The position numbers were made by a program, and so were the translations under genes. A DNA stretch of 47,789 nucleotides from Candidatus Coproplasma excrementigallinarum (GTDB lineage Bacteria > Bacillota > Clostridia > Christensenellales > Borkfalkiaceae): NCBI GenBank assembly GCA_018714625.1, contig DVNE01000034.1, positions 1 through 47,789 of the forward strand, read 5' to 3'. Below, one piece after another: positions 8,380-17,083 of this stretch; the stretch's first letter is position 1, and each line of letters begins with the position of its first letter. The notes under the pieces were generated by a model that made no database searches, had not been told where the DNA came from, and saw nothing but the letters and a program-made list of their open reading frames with translations.

Positions 8380-9129
8380 ATGTTCAGCTCTTACGGAAAG
8401 ATTTACAGCCGCTACCTCGGCAGAGAAATGGAATATATGCAATACGGTACCAGCGGCAAGCCCGTGCTCATTCTGCCCTGCCAGGGCGGGAGGTTCACTG
8501 AGTTTGAAGAGATGGGCATGCTTAAAGTCTACGCGCCGTTTATAGAGGACGGAAGAATTCAGGTCTTCACCATAGACAGCATAGATAATCAGACGCTGCT
8601 TGCCCCCGGCGACCCGCGCGGCCGCATAGTACACTACGAGGCGTGGGTGAATTTTGTCATAGGCGAGGCCGTTCCTTTCTTTTCAAGGATAAACACCCAG
8701 GCCAACGGCTGGCAGATACGCTTTATGTCAGCGGGGATAAGCCTCGGCTCGCTGCACGCCTCCAACCTGTTTTTTCGCTTTCCCGATACTTTCGATGCCC
8801 TGCTTGCCCTCAGCGGCATATACACCAACGAGCGCAGCTTCGGCTGTTATCACGACGACCTCACCTACAACAACGCCCCGCTCCAGTACCTCGGCGGAAT
8901 GCCGTGCGGGCATCCGTATATCGAAAAATATAACCGCAGCCGCATTGTGCTGTGCGTCGGCCGAGGCGCGTGGGAGGTGGAGACGCTCGAAGATACGCGC
9001 GCAATGGCGGCCATTTTCAGGCGCAAGGGCATAGACGCGTGGGTGGATTTCTGGGGCGACGATGTCTGCCACGACTGGAACTGGTGGTATTTGCAGGCCG
9101 CGTACTTTCTGCCGCTCATTCTCGGCTGA
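8380..9129 (+). CDS. Esterase of the COG4947 group
   Basis: The 249-residue protein has a compact alpha/beta hydrolase fold with the elbow GISLG (Ser121) and a C-terminal catalytic histidine in the family-typical DVCHDWNWW (His231). The segment LILPCQGGRFTEFEE near residue 30 also fits COG4947-like esterases. No signal peptide. This family is poorly characterised and its substrates are unknown. It directly precedes an ATP-grasp ligase. Confidence 0.82.
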   Translation: MFSSYGKIYSRYLGREMEYMQYGTSGKPVLILPCQGGRFTEFEEMGMLKVYAPFIEDGRIQVFTIDSIDNQTLLAPGDPRGRIVHYEAWVNFVIGEAVPFFSRINTQANGWQIRFMSAGISLGSLHASNLFFRFPDTFDALLALSGIYTNERSFGCYHDDLTYNNAPLQYLGGMPCGHPYIEKYNRSRIVLCVGRGAWEVETLEDTRAMAAIFRRKGIDAWVDFWGDDVCHDWNWWYLQAAYFLPLILG

Positions 9130-9426
9130 TTTCAGCAGGTAATTGAACTTAGCCGCGACCCTTTTAAAAGCGCTGCAAAAGTAAGGTAACAGCTGCTGGC
9201 AAACGCTGTCCGCAACGGCATAGAGCAAAAGCGCCGTAAACGCAGTCTGCAAAAAATACCGCAGACTTTGTCCTGAAAAAAATCACGCAAAAAGCGCCCA
9301 ATAAAAAACTTTTTAAAAAACTATGTAAAAAACGCCTTATCAGAATTGGCTTATAAAAACGACGGCATATATGGCGCAATCAATCGCTATGCGGCTTACA
9401 ATCTGCCGCAAAAAGAAGGTGTGTAT
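9130..9426. other. 297-bp gap before the ATP-grasp gene
   Basis: No gene is seen. The stretch is rich in A-runs. CATATATGGCGCAATCA at 9366-9382 recurs exactly at 28129-28145. No clear terminator or consensus promoter was found. Confidence 0.5.
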
Positions 9427-10617
9427 ATGAGGAATTTTATATTTATATCGCCAAATTTTCCCACAAACTACTGGCATTTCTGCCACGAACTAAAAAATAA
9501 CGGCTACAATGTGCTCGGCATAGGCGACTGCCCCTACGGCGACCTCGCCCCCGAGGTAAGGGACAACCTTGCGGAATACTACTGGGTGCGCTCGTTAAAG
9601 GACTATGACGAGGTGTACCGCGCCGTAGCAATGTTCATATTCAAGTACGGCAGGATTGACTATATAGAGAGCAACAATGAATACTGGCTGGAGCTGGACG
9701 CAAGGCTGCGCACTGACTTCAACATTACAAGCGGCTTTAAGCTTGCCGATATGCCAAAGGTAAAGTGCAAGTCCCGCATGAAGGAATACTACAAAAAGGC
9801 GGGCGTGGTCACCGCGCGCTACTGTATGGCAGACTCGCGCGAGCAGTGCGAGGCGTTCATAGAGGAAGTGGGCTATCCCGTAATAGTCAAGCCCGATAAC
9901 GGCGTGGGTGCAAACGATACCTATAAACTCTCCTCCAGGGCCGACCTAGACGAGTTTTTCGCGAACAAGCCGCCAGTGGAGTACATTATGGAGGAATTTG
10001 TGGAGGCGGAGGTCAACTCCTACGACGCAATAATCAACAGTCGCGGCGAGCCCATCTTTGAAACGGGCAATGTAACGCCCTTCTCTATAATGGACATAGT
10101 CAACACAAACGATAACAGTATATATTATATAGTTAACGAGCTCAAGGACGACGTCCGCAGCGCAGGCAGGCGCACGGTAAAGGCGTTTGGGGTAAAGAGC
10201 AGGTTTGTCCACTTTGAATTTTTCCGCCTTACAAAGGACCAATACCTCGGCAAAAAGGGGGACGTGATTGCTCTGGAGGTAAATATGCGCCCCTGCGGCG
10301 GCTTTACCCCCGATATGATGAACTACGCCAATTCTACCGATGTGTACAAGATATGGGCGGACATGATTGCCTACGATAGTACCCTCGTTCCCTCGGGCGA
10401 AAAATTTTTCTGCGCGTTTGCTGGCAGGCGCGACGGAAAGCCCTTCCTTTACAGCGAGGACGAAATTTCAGCTATGTATCCGCAGAACATAAAGGTAGTG
10501 GGTACAATACCGTTCGCCCTCTCTGCGGCAATGGGCAACACCTACTTTCTGGCCACTTTCAAAACGGAAGAGGAGATGAACGCCTTCTACGTTGAGGTTC
10601 TCAAAGAGAGAAATTAA
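9427..10617 (+). CDS. ATP-grasp carboxylate-amine/thiol ligase
   Basis: This 396-residue protein has the ATP-grasp order. An N-terminal pre-ATP-grasp domain starts MRNFIFISPNFP. The nucleotide-binding lysine lies in PVIVKPDNGVGA, the hinge is YIMEEFVEAE, and the metal-binding segment is ALEVNMRPCGG. Such enzymes activate a carboxylate as an acyl-phosphate and join it to an amine or thiol, as in carbamoyl-phosphate synthase or peptide ligases. The substrate is not recognisable. The ATG at 9427 has AGAAGG upstream; an earlier in-frame start at 9346 lies in A-rich non-coding DNA and is rejected. As last gene of a cluster with three hydrolases, it may build a small ester or amide that the hydrolases process. 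Confidence 0.88.
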   Translation: MRNFIFISPNFPTNYWHFCHELKNNGYNVLGIGDCPYGDLAPEVRDNLAEYYWVRSLKDYDEVYRAVAMFIFKYGRIDYIESNNEYWLELDARLRTDFNITSGFKLADMPKVKCKSRMKEYYKKAGVVTARYCMADSREQCEAFIEEVGYPVIVKPDNGVGANDTYKLSSRADLDEFFANKPPVEYIMEEFVEAEVNSYDAIINSRGEPIFETGNVTPFSIMDIVNTNDNSIYYIVNELKDDVRSAGRRTVKAFGVKSRFVHFEFFRLTKDQYLGKKGDVIALEVNMRPCGGFTPDMMNYANSTDVYKIWADMIAYDSTLVPSGEKFFCAFAGRRDGKPFLYSEDEISAMYPQNIKVVGTIPFALSAAMGNTYFLATFKTEEEMNAFYVEVLKERN

Positions 10618-10684
10618 AAATTTCAGCCCGCAACACGGCGGGAAAAAGCTCATACACCTTTTTTTATGAGGAGAAGAATAAAGT

Positions 10685-10727
10685 GCGGGGCGGCAACATT
10701 CTGTTGCCGCCCCGCGCAATTTTTTTA
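10685..10727 (+). terminator. Strong intrinsic terminator after ATP-grasp gene
   Basis: A 14-bp perfect GC-rich stem (10685-10698 with 10702-10715) with a TTC loop is followed within 5 bases by seven T residues. It isolates the SpoIVA-like gene from the hydrolase cluster. Confidence 0.93.
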
Positions 10728-10948
10728 TTGTATGTCGGGTTTTGCATATCCGGCGGGGCAAAAGTTTTCGCTGCTTTTTTGATTTTACGGCAGGTTTTGC
10801 GGCAAGTGCCAAAAGTTCATATTCTAAGGCCGTTAATGCCATTATTTTTTATATGGTTTGTCTATTTATTTTTAATAAGTTCTATTTCTGGTGCGGGCAA
10901 AATACAATATCATATACAATTTGCAATCCGTATAAAGTGGAGGGAAAA

Positions 10949-12046
10949 ATGGCAGACAGCGAAATTTGCAAGGATTTATCAATGCGCCTTTGCGGCGCGG
11001 CCATAGGCGTGCATAACGGCGGCGATTTGCTTGCCGCGTTGCAGGCTGAGGACTGCGGCGGACTTACTTTTAAAGAGCTTTCCGAAGATTGCGGCGCCGT
11101 TATCTTTTGCGGAGACGATTTCAATGCCGAAGAGATGGCCGGCGGCAGACCGTATATAATTTTGTGCGAAAACTGCGAAGAGCAGGAAAAGCGGTACGGC
11201 TGTGCCTGCCTTCCGCTCGGCGGGTATGACGAGGCCAAGATATCCCGTATTCTGCGCGCGCTTGCAGGCGAATTTGCCCTTTTAAAGGTGTGCGTGAATA
11301 TTCCCGAATGGATGCGCTTTCTGCCTCAGGATAATTCCGCCATAGCCGAACTGCTTTCCCGCGTGCGCGAGGTGTGCAAGGGCGTAAGCAAGGTAAAACA
11401 CGCGCCGTTGCTTTCGGCCATACCCGAGGGAACTTCGCACTGGTCGGCGGAGGCCAATATATATGTAAATTTTGCCTCAGGCGAGGCAAAGGTAACCTGC
11501 GCCGCAAACGAGGGCATCTTCTTTGAAATGCTCTCTGAAATAGCGGGCGACAAAATAGACGGCGAATATTCGCTTATGAAGTACGTCCGTTCGGCATCAG
11601 AGGCGCAAAAGGGGTATGCAAAAGTGCGCGATGCGCTCGGCTGTGCGCAGGTCAACGGTTACGGCATAGTCAGCCCTTCGGCAGACGATTTAAGCTACGA
11701 AAACCCTCAGCTTGTCCGTCAGGGCTCGTCCGTCGGCATAAAATTAAAGGCATCCGCACCCACATATCACATTATAAGAGTGGATGTAGCGGGGGAGGTA
11801 AGCCCCATAATGGGCGAAAGCTCGCAGAGCGAAAGCATTGTAAACGGCATGATGAAGGAGTTTGAAACAAACCCCGAAAACGCGTGGAATACAGATGTAT
11901 TCGGAAAATCGCTGCGCACTATGGTTCAGGAGGGGCTTGTATCAAAAGTTTCCGCCATCGGCGACGATACACGCGCAAAATTGCGCAAGGCCATCACGCG
12001 AATGACCAACGAGGGCAAGGGCGGCGTTATCTGCGTAATTCTTTAA
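10949..12046 (+). CDS. spoIVA: SpoIVA homologue lacking the P-loop NTPase region
   Basis: SpoIVA is the ATP-driven scaffold on which the spore coat is built around the forespore. This 365-residue protein matches its middle and C-terminal domains closely. It has NIPEWMRFLP (about residue 117), EGEYxLMKY-like and YGIVSPS segments, GIKLKASAP then HIIRVDVAGEVSPI, DVFGKSLRTMVQEGL, and the terminal NEGKGGVICVIL. Family members are about 490 residues and start with a TRAFAC NTPase. Here the first ~115 residues keep only its tail (PYIILCENCE, YGCACLPLGG, ISRILRALAGEFAL). No G-x4-GK[ST] Walker A exists anywhere. The ATG at 10949 has GGAGGG upstream; no in-frame upstream DNA encodes a missing NTPase. 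It could be a paralogue helping a full-length SpoIVA, or a relic in a lineage losing sporulation. Confidence 0.85.
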   Translation: MADSEICKDLSMRLCGAAIGVHNGGDLLAALQAEDCGGLTFKELSEDCGAVIFCGDDFNAEEMAGGRPYIILCENCEEQEKRYGCACLPLGGYDEAKISRILRALAGEFALLKVCVNIPEWMRFLPQDNSAIAELLSRVREVCKGVSKVKHAPLLSAIPEGTSHWSAEANIYVNFASGEAKVTCAANEGIFFEMLSEIAGDKIDGEYSLMKYVRSASEAQKGYAKVRDALGCAQVNGYGIVSPSADDLSYENPQLVRQGSSVGIKLKASAPTYHIIRVDVAGEVSPIMGESSQSESIVNGMMKEFETNPENAWNTDVFGKSLRTMVQEGLVSKVSAIGDDTRAKLRKAITRMTNEGKGGVICVIL

Positions 12047-12120
12047 ATTATATTGGTAAATAACTCTATAAAAATTTTAAAATAATCAAAAAATTTTTTG
12101 TGGCTAAAAAATCTCTTTTA

Positions 12121-12153
12121 AAAAAATCTCTGCCTTTTAGCGGAGATTTTTTT
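12121..12153 (+). terminator. Intrinsic terminator after the SpoIVA-like gene
   Basis: Stem AAATCTCTGC (12124-12133) with GCGGAGATTT (12140-12149), one T:G wobble, loop CTTTTA, running into a T-run to 12153. Confidence 0.9.
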
Positions 12154-13407
12154 GTTGCCCGAATTCAAAAAGTTTTTCTGTTTCGATTTAAATGGCTTTG
12201 TTGTTCTGATTTAATTTATAAAAAATTACTCAATAAAATTTTTTAAATAGTTTTTTCATAAATATCCTTCATGAAATTTTTAAAAAATATGTCGGTTTAT
12301 GGCGGCGGTAGTAAGCCATAATAAATTACTTTTACGGGAGTAGAGGTAGAAATATGAGCCGCCCAGCCAGAAGCGCCAAGCCAGAAGCCGACAAAATAAA
12401 AGCTCATCCAAAAATTTAAAAACAAAATAAAAAAGCAAAATTAAAATGCACAAAAAAATTAAACTAAATATTGAAATTAAAATCTGTCCCCTTCAGAATT
12501 TTTTTGGCGTGCAAAAGATGTCGTAAAATGCGCTGTTATGTCATATGCGCCGTATGCGCTCAAAATCATAAAATAGGGCTTTTTGCCGCCATAAAGCATA
12601 TGTGCGTGACTTAATATCAGCGGCTGTAAATATGTGTTGCGGCTGATATAATGTCAGCGCGCACATAAACGCGGCGGCATATGCCGTAAAATGCAGGGGA
12701 AAAGAGGATATATGCGAGGCAATTGCAATGCGCCGCAATACATATTTTTTAAAAAGCAGCGGAGGAGGTAGTGGCGGAGGGACATATCTGTCAGAATGCA
12801 ATCAAGGTGTTTTCACCGTATGCGTGAGGCATATGCGTCTTAATTCCTCCGTATTTCTGTATACATATGTGCGTGGCTATATATTTTACAGGCGGCATAT
12901 GCGTTAAGGCGGCAAAAACATTATTTAAATGTGCGCCGTAATTAAAATGAGCGCAAAATAATATGCAATTTTTATAATATGTGCGTCAACCCATAGATAG
13001 CCATTTTAAGCAATATATTTGCCATTTCACATATGCGTTAATGCGGCAAAATCAGCTGTTTTCGGGTGCTCCTCCACTCTTTGGCGGCGGTGTATAGCCT
13101 GCCGCTGTTTTGGGGATATGTGCCGCCGTGTGCACTTGTTCTGTCTGCCGTTTTTGACTTCTTTATTTAAAAATTTACAAAATCCGACAAAATGTCCGTT
13201 AATAACCGCGCAATCATAGTTGAAAACTCTTTTAAATGCAAGCGTTTTTCAGTTAAATTCTCTGTTGATAACTTAAAAAATCGCTGCAATTTTATATGCG
13301 GCGGCTTTAATAAAATAATCAGACGCTGAAAATCAGAGCAAATATAATAATTAAGGGGCTGTAAAATCAAAAATAAATAATTAAGTGGCAAATAATTAAA
13401 TTAAATA
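12154..13407. other. 1.25-kb gene-free AT-rich region
   Basis: No reading frame here has a ribosome binding site plus recognisable protein features. The first part is A/T-rich with A-runs. From 12542 to 13051 the DNA is crowded with CATATG-centred motifs (separate entry). It may be decayed former coding DNA or a site for structural or regulatory proteins. Confidence 0.6.
12542..13051. repeat. Cluster of CATATG-centred repeats
   Basis: CATATG occurs at 12542, 12598, 12678, 12830, 12864, 12896 and 13030, seven times in about 500 bp. Two contexts repeat. CATATGCGTTAA or a near copy followed by GGCGGCAAAA-like sequence occurs at 12896 and 13030, nearly identical over 22 bp. CATATGTGCGTG occurs at 12598 and 12864. 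The copy at 12675-12686 is a perfect 12-bp palindrome (CGGCATATGCCG). Confidence 0.75.
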
Positions 13408-13448
13408 ATTAAAAATTAAAAATGAGGACGGCAGGAAACCTGCCGTCC
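13408..13448 (-). terminator. Terminator of the minus-strand ABC exporter operon
   Basis: A 10-bp perfect stem (13426-13435 with 13439-13448, loop of three) is followed on the minus strand by TCATTTTTAATTTTT. It lies about 90 bases beyond the stop codon of the last exporter gene. Confidence 0.88.
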
Positions 13449-13538
13449 GTTATAATACCGCCCGCGCAAAGCGTTTAAATTACCGCATGCAACCGCTCTC
13501 TCACCGCGGGCGCGTATCTGATTGTGTAATGCACAGCC

Positions 13539-15341
13539 TCAACAATCGCCTGCAAACTGCGAATTGTAGAGCTGCGCGTAAAATCCGTCTTTAGCTATAA
13601 GCTCTTCGTGGTTGCCCTGCTCTATTATGTTTCCGTCGCGCATCACAAGTATCATATCGGCGTTCTTTATAGTGGAAAGTCTGTGCGCAATAACAAAGCT
13701 CGTTCTGCCGTGCGTAAGATTATCCATCGCCTCCTGAATGACCTCCTCAGTGCGCGTATCCACGTTGGAGGTCGCCTCGTCGAGTATGAGCATGGGCGCG
13801 TTTTCCACCATCGCGCGGGCAATGGTGATAAGCTGTTTCTGTCCGCCCGAAATCTCGTCGCCGTTCTCCACATAGTGGTCAAGTCCGCCAGGCTGCGTGG
13901 CTATAAAGTGCGAAATTCCCGCCGCATCGCACGCCTTGCGTATCTCTTTGTCGGAGACGTTCTTGGAGTAGGCTATGTTCTCCCGCAAGGTGCCTGCAAA
14001 CATCCACGTGTCCTGGAGCACCATGCCGAACAGGTCGTGTACCTCCTCGCGCGGCATATCCTTTATCGATACGCCGTCTATCAGTATGTCGCCGCTGTTT
14101 ACCTCGTAAAAGCGCATAAGCAGGTTTACCATAGTCGTCTTGCCTGCGCCCGTAGGTCCTACAATGGCCACCTTCCAGCCGGGCTGTATCTTTGCGGAAA
14201 AGTCGGGTATTATCACTCTGTCGGGCGAATAGCCGAAGCGTACGTGTCTGAATTCCACTTCGCCGCGCACTCCGTCTTTAAGCATGTATTTTTTGCCGCT
14301 CTCGTCCGAAAGTTCCTCTTCCTCGAGGAAGGCGAACACCCTGCCGCTCGCCGCTGCCGCACTCTGCAACACGTTGGCGGCCTGCGCTATCTGCGAAAGG
14401 GGGCTCTGGAACAGGTTTACATATACGAGGAAGGCGGATAGAGTACCAAAGTTGACGCCGCTTTGGGGGTCCGTAATCATAAGGCCTGCGACCACGCACA
14501 CCGCCGCGTATGCAAAGTAGGAAATAAACGTCATTGCGGGCTGCATTATGCTGGACAGCGCCTGCGCCTTGAAGGTGCAGTTTTTAAGCTTTTTGTTTGT
14601 CTTGTCGAAGTCGGCGCCCGTGCGCTTTTCGGCGTTGAACGCCTTTATCACGAGCTGTCCCGAATAATTTTCCTCTACCTTACTGTTCAGAACGGCGAGT
14701 TCGTCCTGCATCTTTCTGAACTGCGGCTGTGAAAATTTTAAAATTACAAAGAGCAGCAGCGCCATAAAGGGCACTATAATCAGCACTGTCAGGGCGAGCT
14801 GCCAGCTCGTCACAAACATTGCAATAAGCACGCCCACCAGCATGCAAACCGACTGCACCACCATGGATACGCCCTGCTGCATAGAGTTGCCTATGGTGTC
14901 CACGTCGTTTGTCACGCGGGAGAGGGTGTCGCCGTAGGGGTGGGAGTCGAAGTACTTAAGGGGCACGCTGTTTATCTTTTCAGAAATCTGCGTGCGCAGT
15001 TTGCGGCACATCCTCTGCGAAACGGTGGTCATTATATAGCTGGAGGTGTATGTGCACAGCGCGTTGCAGGCGTAAAAGATTATCAGTATTACCGCAAAGC
15101 GTGCTACGTCGCTCATTACGACGGGCGCGCCCGTCAGAAGTCCTGCCGTGATTACGTTTACCAGGTCAGAGAGTATCTGAGGCGCGTATATAGAAAGCAC
15201 CGTGGCGCCCGCCGTAAACACAAGCGCTATAAGTATGGGTATAAGGTAGGGCTTCATAAAAAGGACAAGTTTTTTTATGTTCTTTTTGAATTCGCCCTTT
15301 TTCAGCGGAGCGCCGCTCATTCTCATATGTCCGGGGTTCAT
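13539..15341 (-). CDS. ABC exporter half-transporter, catalytically complete subunit
   Basis: This 600-residue fusion has six membrane helices (about residues 35-330) and a C-terminal nucleotide-binding domain. Motifs are Walker A GPTGAGKTT, signature ISGGQKQ, Walker B MLILDEATSNVD with the catalytic glutamate present, and switch histidine in VIAHRLSTI. It pairs with the upstream 581-residue subunit, whose site is degenerate, giving a heterodimeric multidrug/lipid-type exporter such as BmrCD or TM287/288. Its ATG overlaps the partner's stop codon (ATGA) and AGGAGG lies 10 bases upstream, so translation is coupled. Substrate unknown. Control is probably through the MarR regulator that starts the operon. 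Confidence 0.93.
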   Translation of the reverse strand: MNPGHMRMSGAPLKKGEFKKNIKKLVLFMKPYLIPILIALVFTAGATVLSIYAPQILSDLVNVITAGLLTGAPVVMSDVARFAVILIIFYACNALCTYTSSYIMTTVSQRMCRKLRTQISEKINSVPLKYFDSHPYGDTLSRVTNDVDTIGNSMQQGVSMVVQSVCMLVGVLIAMFVTSWQLALTVLIIVPFMALLLFVILKFSQPQFRKMQDELAVLNSKVEENYSGQLVIKAFNAEKRTGADFDKTNKKLKNCTFKAQALSSIMQPAMTFISYFAYAAVCVVAGLMITDPQSGVNFGTLSAFLVYVNLFQSPLSQIAQAANVLQSAAAASGRVFAFLEEEELSDESGKKYMLKDGVRGEVEFRHVRFGYSPDRVIIPDFSAKIQPGWKVAIVGPTGAGKTTMVNLLMRFYEVNSGDILIDGVSIKDMPREEVHDLFGMVLQDTWMFAGTLRENIAYSKNVSDKEIRKACDAAGISHFIATQPGGLDHYVENGDEISGGQKQLITIARAMVENAPMLILDEATSNVDTRTEEVIQEAMDNLTHGRTSFVIAHRLSTIKNADMILVMRDGNIIEQGNHEELIAKDGFYAQLYNSQFAGDC

Positions 15342-17083
15342 AGTCCGAGCTCCTCCTTTGAAAGTTGTGATAGCGCTATATCTCTGTAAACGGGGCAGGT
15401 TTCAAGCAGCTCTCTGTGCGTTCCCTCGCCGACCGCCTTGCCGTTGTCGAGCACTATTATCTTGTCTGCGTCCATTATGGTGCCTATGCGCTGGGCGACT
15501 ATGAGGTTGGTCACGCCCTCCAGGCTGTTTTTAAGGTTTTCCCTGACCTTTCTGTCCGTCTTGTAGTCGAGTGCGGAGAAACTGTCGTCAAATATCATTA
15601 TTTCGGGTTTCTGCGCCACGGCTCGGGCGATAGCCAGCCTCTGTTTCTGTCCGCCCGAAACGTTCTTTCCACCCTGGGAGATGGGGCTGTCGTACCCGTT
15701 TTCCATCTCGGATATAAAACCGTCCGCCTCGGCAATTCTGGCGGCGGCCTCTATCTCCACTCTGTCAGCCTTTCCGCCGAAGGCTATGTTGTCGCTCACC
15801 GTGCCGGTAAAGAGTATGCCCTTCTGCGGCACATAACCTATTTTGTCACGCAGGGTGGACTGTTTTATATCCTTTACGTTGACGCCGTCAACAAGCACTT
15901 CGCCCTCGGTTGCGTCGTAAAAGCGGGGGATAAGGTTTATAAGCGTGGACTTGCCGCTGCCCGTGCTGCCTATAAACGCCACCGTCTGCCCCTTTTCGGC
16001 GCGGAAGGATATGTGCTCGAACACGTCGGCGTCGGCGTCGGGGTAGCGGAAGCTCACGTCCCTGAATTCCACCGTACCCTCTTCGGTCAGCGGCTTTTCT
16101 TCGGCAGGGTCGGAGATGGTGAGGGGAGTGGACAGCACTTCGTTTATACGCTTTGCTGCAACCTGGGCGCGCGGCAGCAGTACGAACATCATAAGCAGCA
16201 TCAAAAACGCCATTATGACCTGCGAGGCGAGCGTCATAAATGCGACTATCGTCTGGTATTCTATCTCGCCCGCGTTCATAAGCGAAGCGCCTATCCAGTA
16301 TATGGCAAGCGTAAGGCCGTTCATTGCCAGCATCATAAGGGGGTTCATAAGCGCCATTACGCGCCCCGTGAACAGCTGTGTGCCTGTAATCTCCTTGTTT
16401 GCCTTTTCAAATTTGTTTTCCTGATACTTTTCGGCGTTATAGGCGCGCACAACGCGTATGCCCGTAAGGTTTTCGCGCGTTACGCCGTTCAGCTTGTCTG
16501 TAAGCTTCTGCATAAGCTTGAATTTGGGCAGTACTGTAAGCATTATTGCAAGTATGCATATCACAAGCACCACAACCGTCACAACCGTTGCGGAGGTGAG
16601 CTGCCAGCTCGAGGCGTTTATCTTGCATATCGCCCAGATTGCCATAATGGGCGCGTATATCAGCATTCTCAGCACAAGCAGGTTTGCCATGTGTATCTGC
16701 TGAATATCGTTGGTGGTGCGCGTTATGAGCGACGCCGTGGAAAATTTGTTTATCTCCGCAATGGAGAAACTCTCTGTTTTTTTATAGACCTCGTTGCGCA
16801 GCGTGGCCGAAAGTCTGCTCGCCACGTGTGATGCCGTTACGCCAGTAGCCGCAAGGCAGAGCGCGCTGCCCACCGCATATGCCAGCATTATGCCGCCCTC
16901 GCGCCAGATGTCGCCCGTGTCCCAGCCCGGCAGCTTTTCGCTGACGCACTGTATTGCGCCCACTATGGTGGAAATCTGGTCGGTCAGCTGTATGGTCAGG
17001 AACACCTGCAATACCGTTATGCCCACTATAAGGACTATAAGTATGCAGTCGCTTGCCCTTAAATTTTTGTAAAGTCTAAGCAT
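15338..17083 (-). CDS. ABC exporter half-transporter, degenerate-site subunit
   Basis: The 581-residue protein has an N-terminal six-helix membrane domain and a nucleotide-binding domain with Walker A GSTGSGKST and signature VSGGQKQR. Two catalytic residues are altered. Walker B reads IMIFDDSFSALD, with Asp in place of the catalytic Glu, and the switch region reads VAQRIGTI, with Gln in place of His. This pattern is known for the non-hydrolysing site of heterodimeric exporters and supports pairing with the downstream 600-residue subunit. GGAGAAGG precedes the ATG at 17083, which overlaps the end of the MarR gene by 8 bases. Confidence 0.93.
   Translation of the reverse strand: MLRLYKNLRASDCILIVLIVGITVLQVFLTIQLTDQISTIVGAIQCVSEKLPGWDTGDIWREGGIMLAYAVGSALCLAATGVTASHVASRLSATLRNEVYKKTESFSIAEINKFSTASLITRTTNDIQQIHMANLLVLRMLIYAPIMAIWAICKINASSWQLTSATVVTVVVLVICILAIMLTVLPKFKLMQKLTDKLNGVTRENLTGIRVVRAYNAEKYQENKFEKANKEITGTQLFTGRVMALMNPLMMLAMNGLTLAIYWIGASLMNAGEIEYQTIVAFMTLASQVIMAFLMLLMMFVLLPRAQVAAKRINEVLSTPLTISDPAEEKPLTEEGTVEFRDVSFRYPDADADVFEHISFRAEKGQTVAFIGSTGSGKSTLINLIPRFYDATEGEVLVDGVNVKDIKQSTLRDKIGYVPQKGILFTGTVSDNIAFGGKADRVEIEAAARIAEADGFISEMENGYDSPISQGGKNVSGGQKQRLAIARAVAQKPEIMIFDDSFSALDYKTDRKVRENLKNSLEGVTNLIVAQRIGTIMDADKIIVLDNGKAVGEGTHRELLETCPVYRDIALSQLSKEELGL

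Noticed and set aside
10860-10948. Sporulation sigma-E promoter upstream of the SpoIVA-like gene
   Set aside because: Sequences such as AATACAAT and TATACAAT resemble the -10 element, but no convincing -35 lies at proper spacing. Too weak to list.
10742-10948. N-terminal extension of the SpoIVA-like protein that might contain the NTPase
   Set aside because: The in-frame upstream codons encode a low-quality hydrophobic stretch without P-loop, and the good ribosome binding site is at 10949.
12541-12801. Minus-strand 86-codon frame in the AT-rich gap
   Set aside because: No ribosome binding site or conserved features; it consists of CATATG-repeat translation.
12542-13051. CRISPR-like array
   Set aside because: Repeats are short, irregularly spaced and palindromic; no uniform repeat-spacer pattern and no cas genes.
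15416-16831. Plus-strand frame of 471 codons opposite the ABC exporter subunit
   Set aside because: Shadow of the exporter gene with no start signal or domain.
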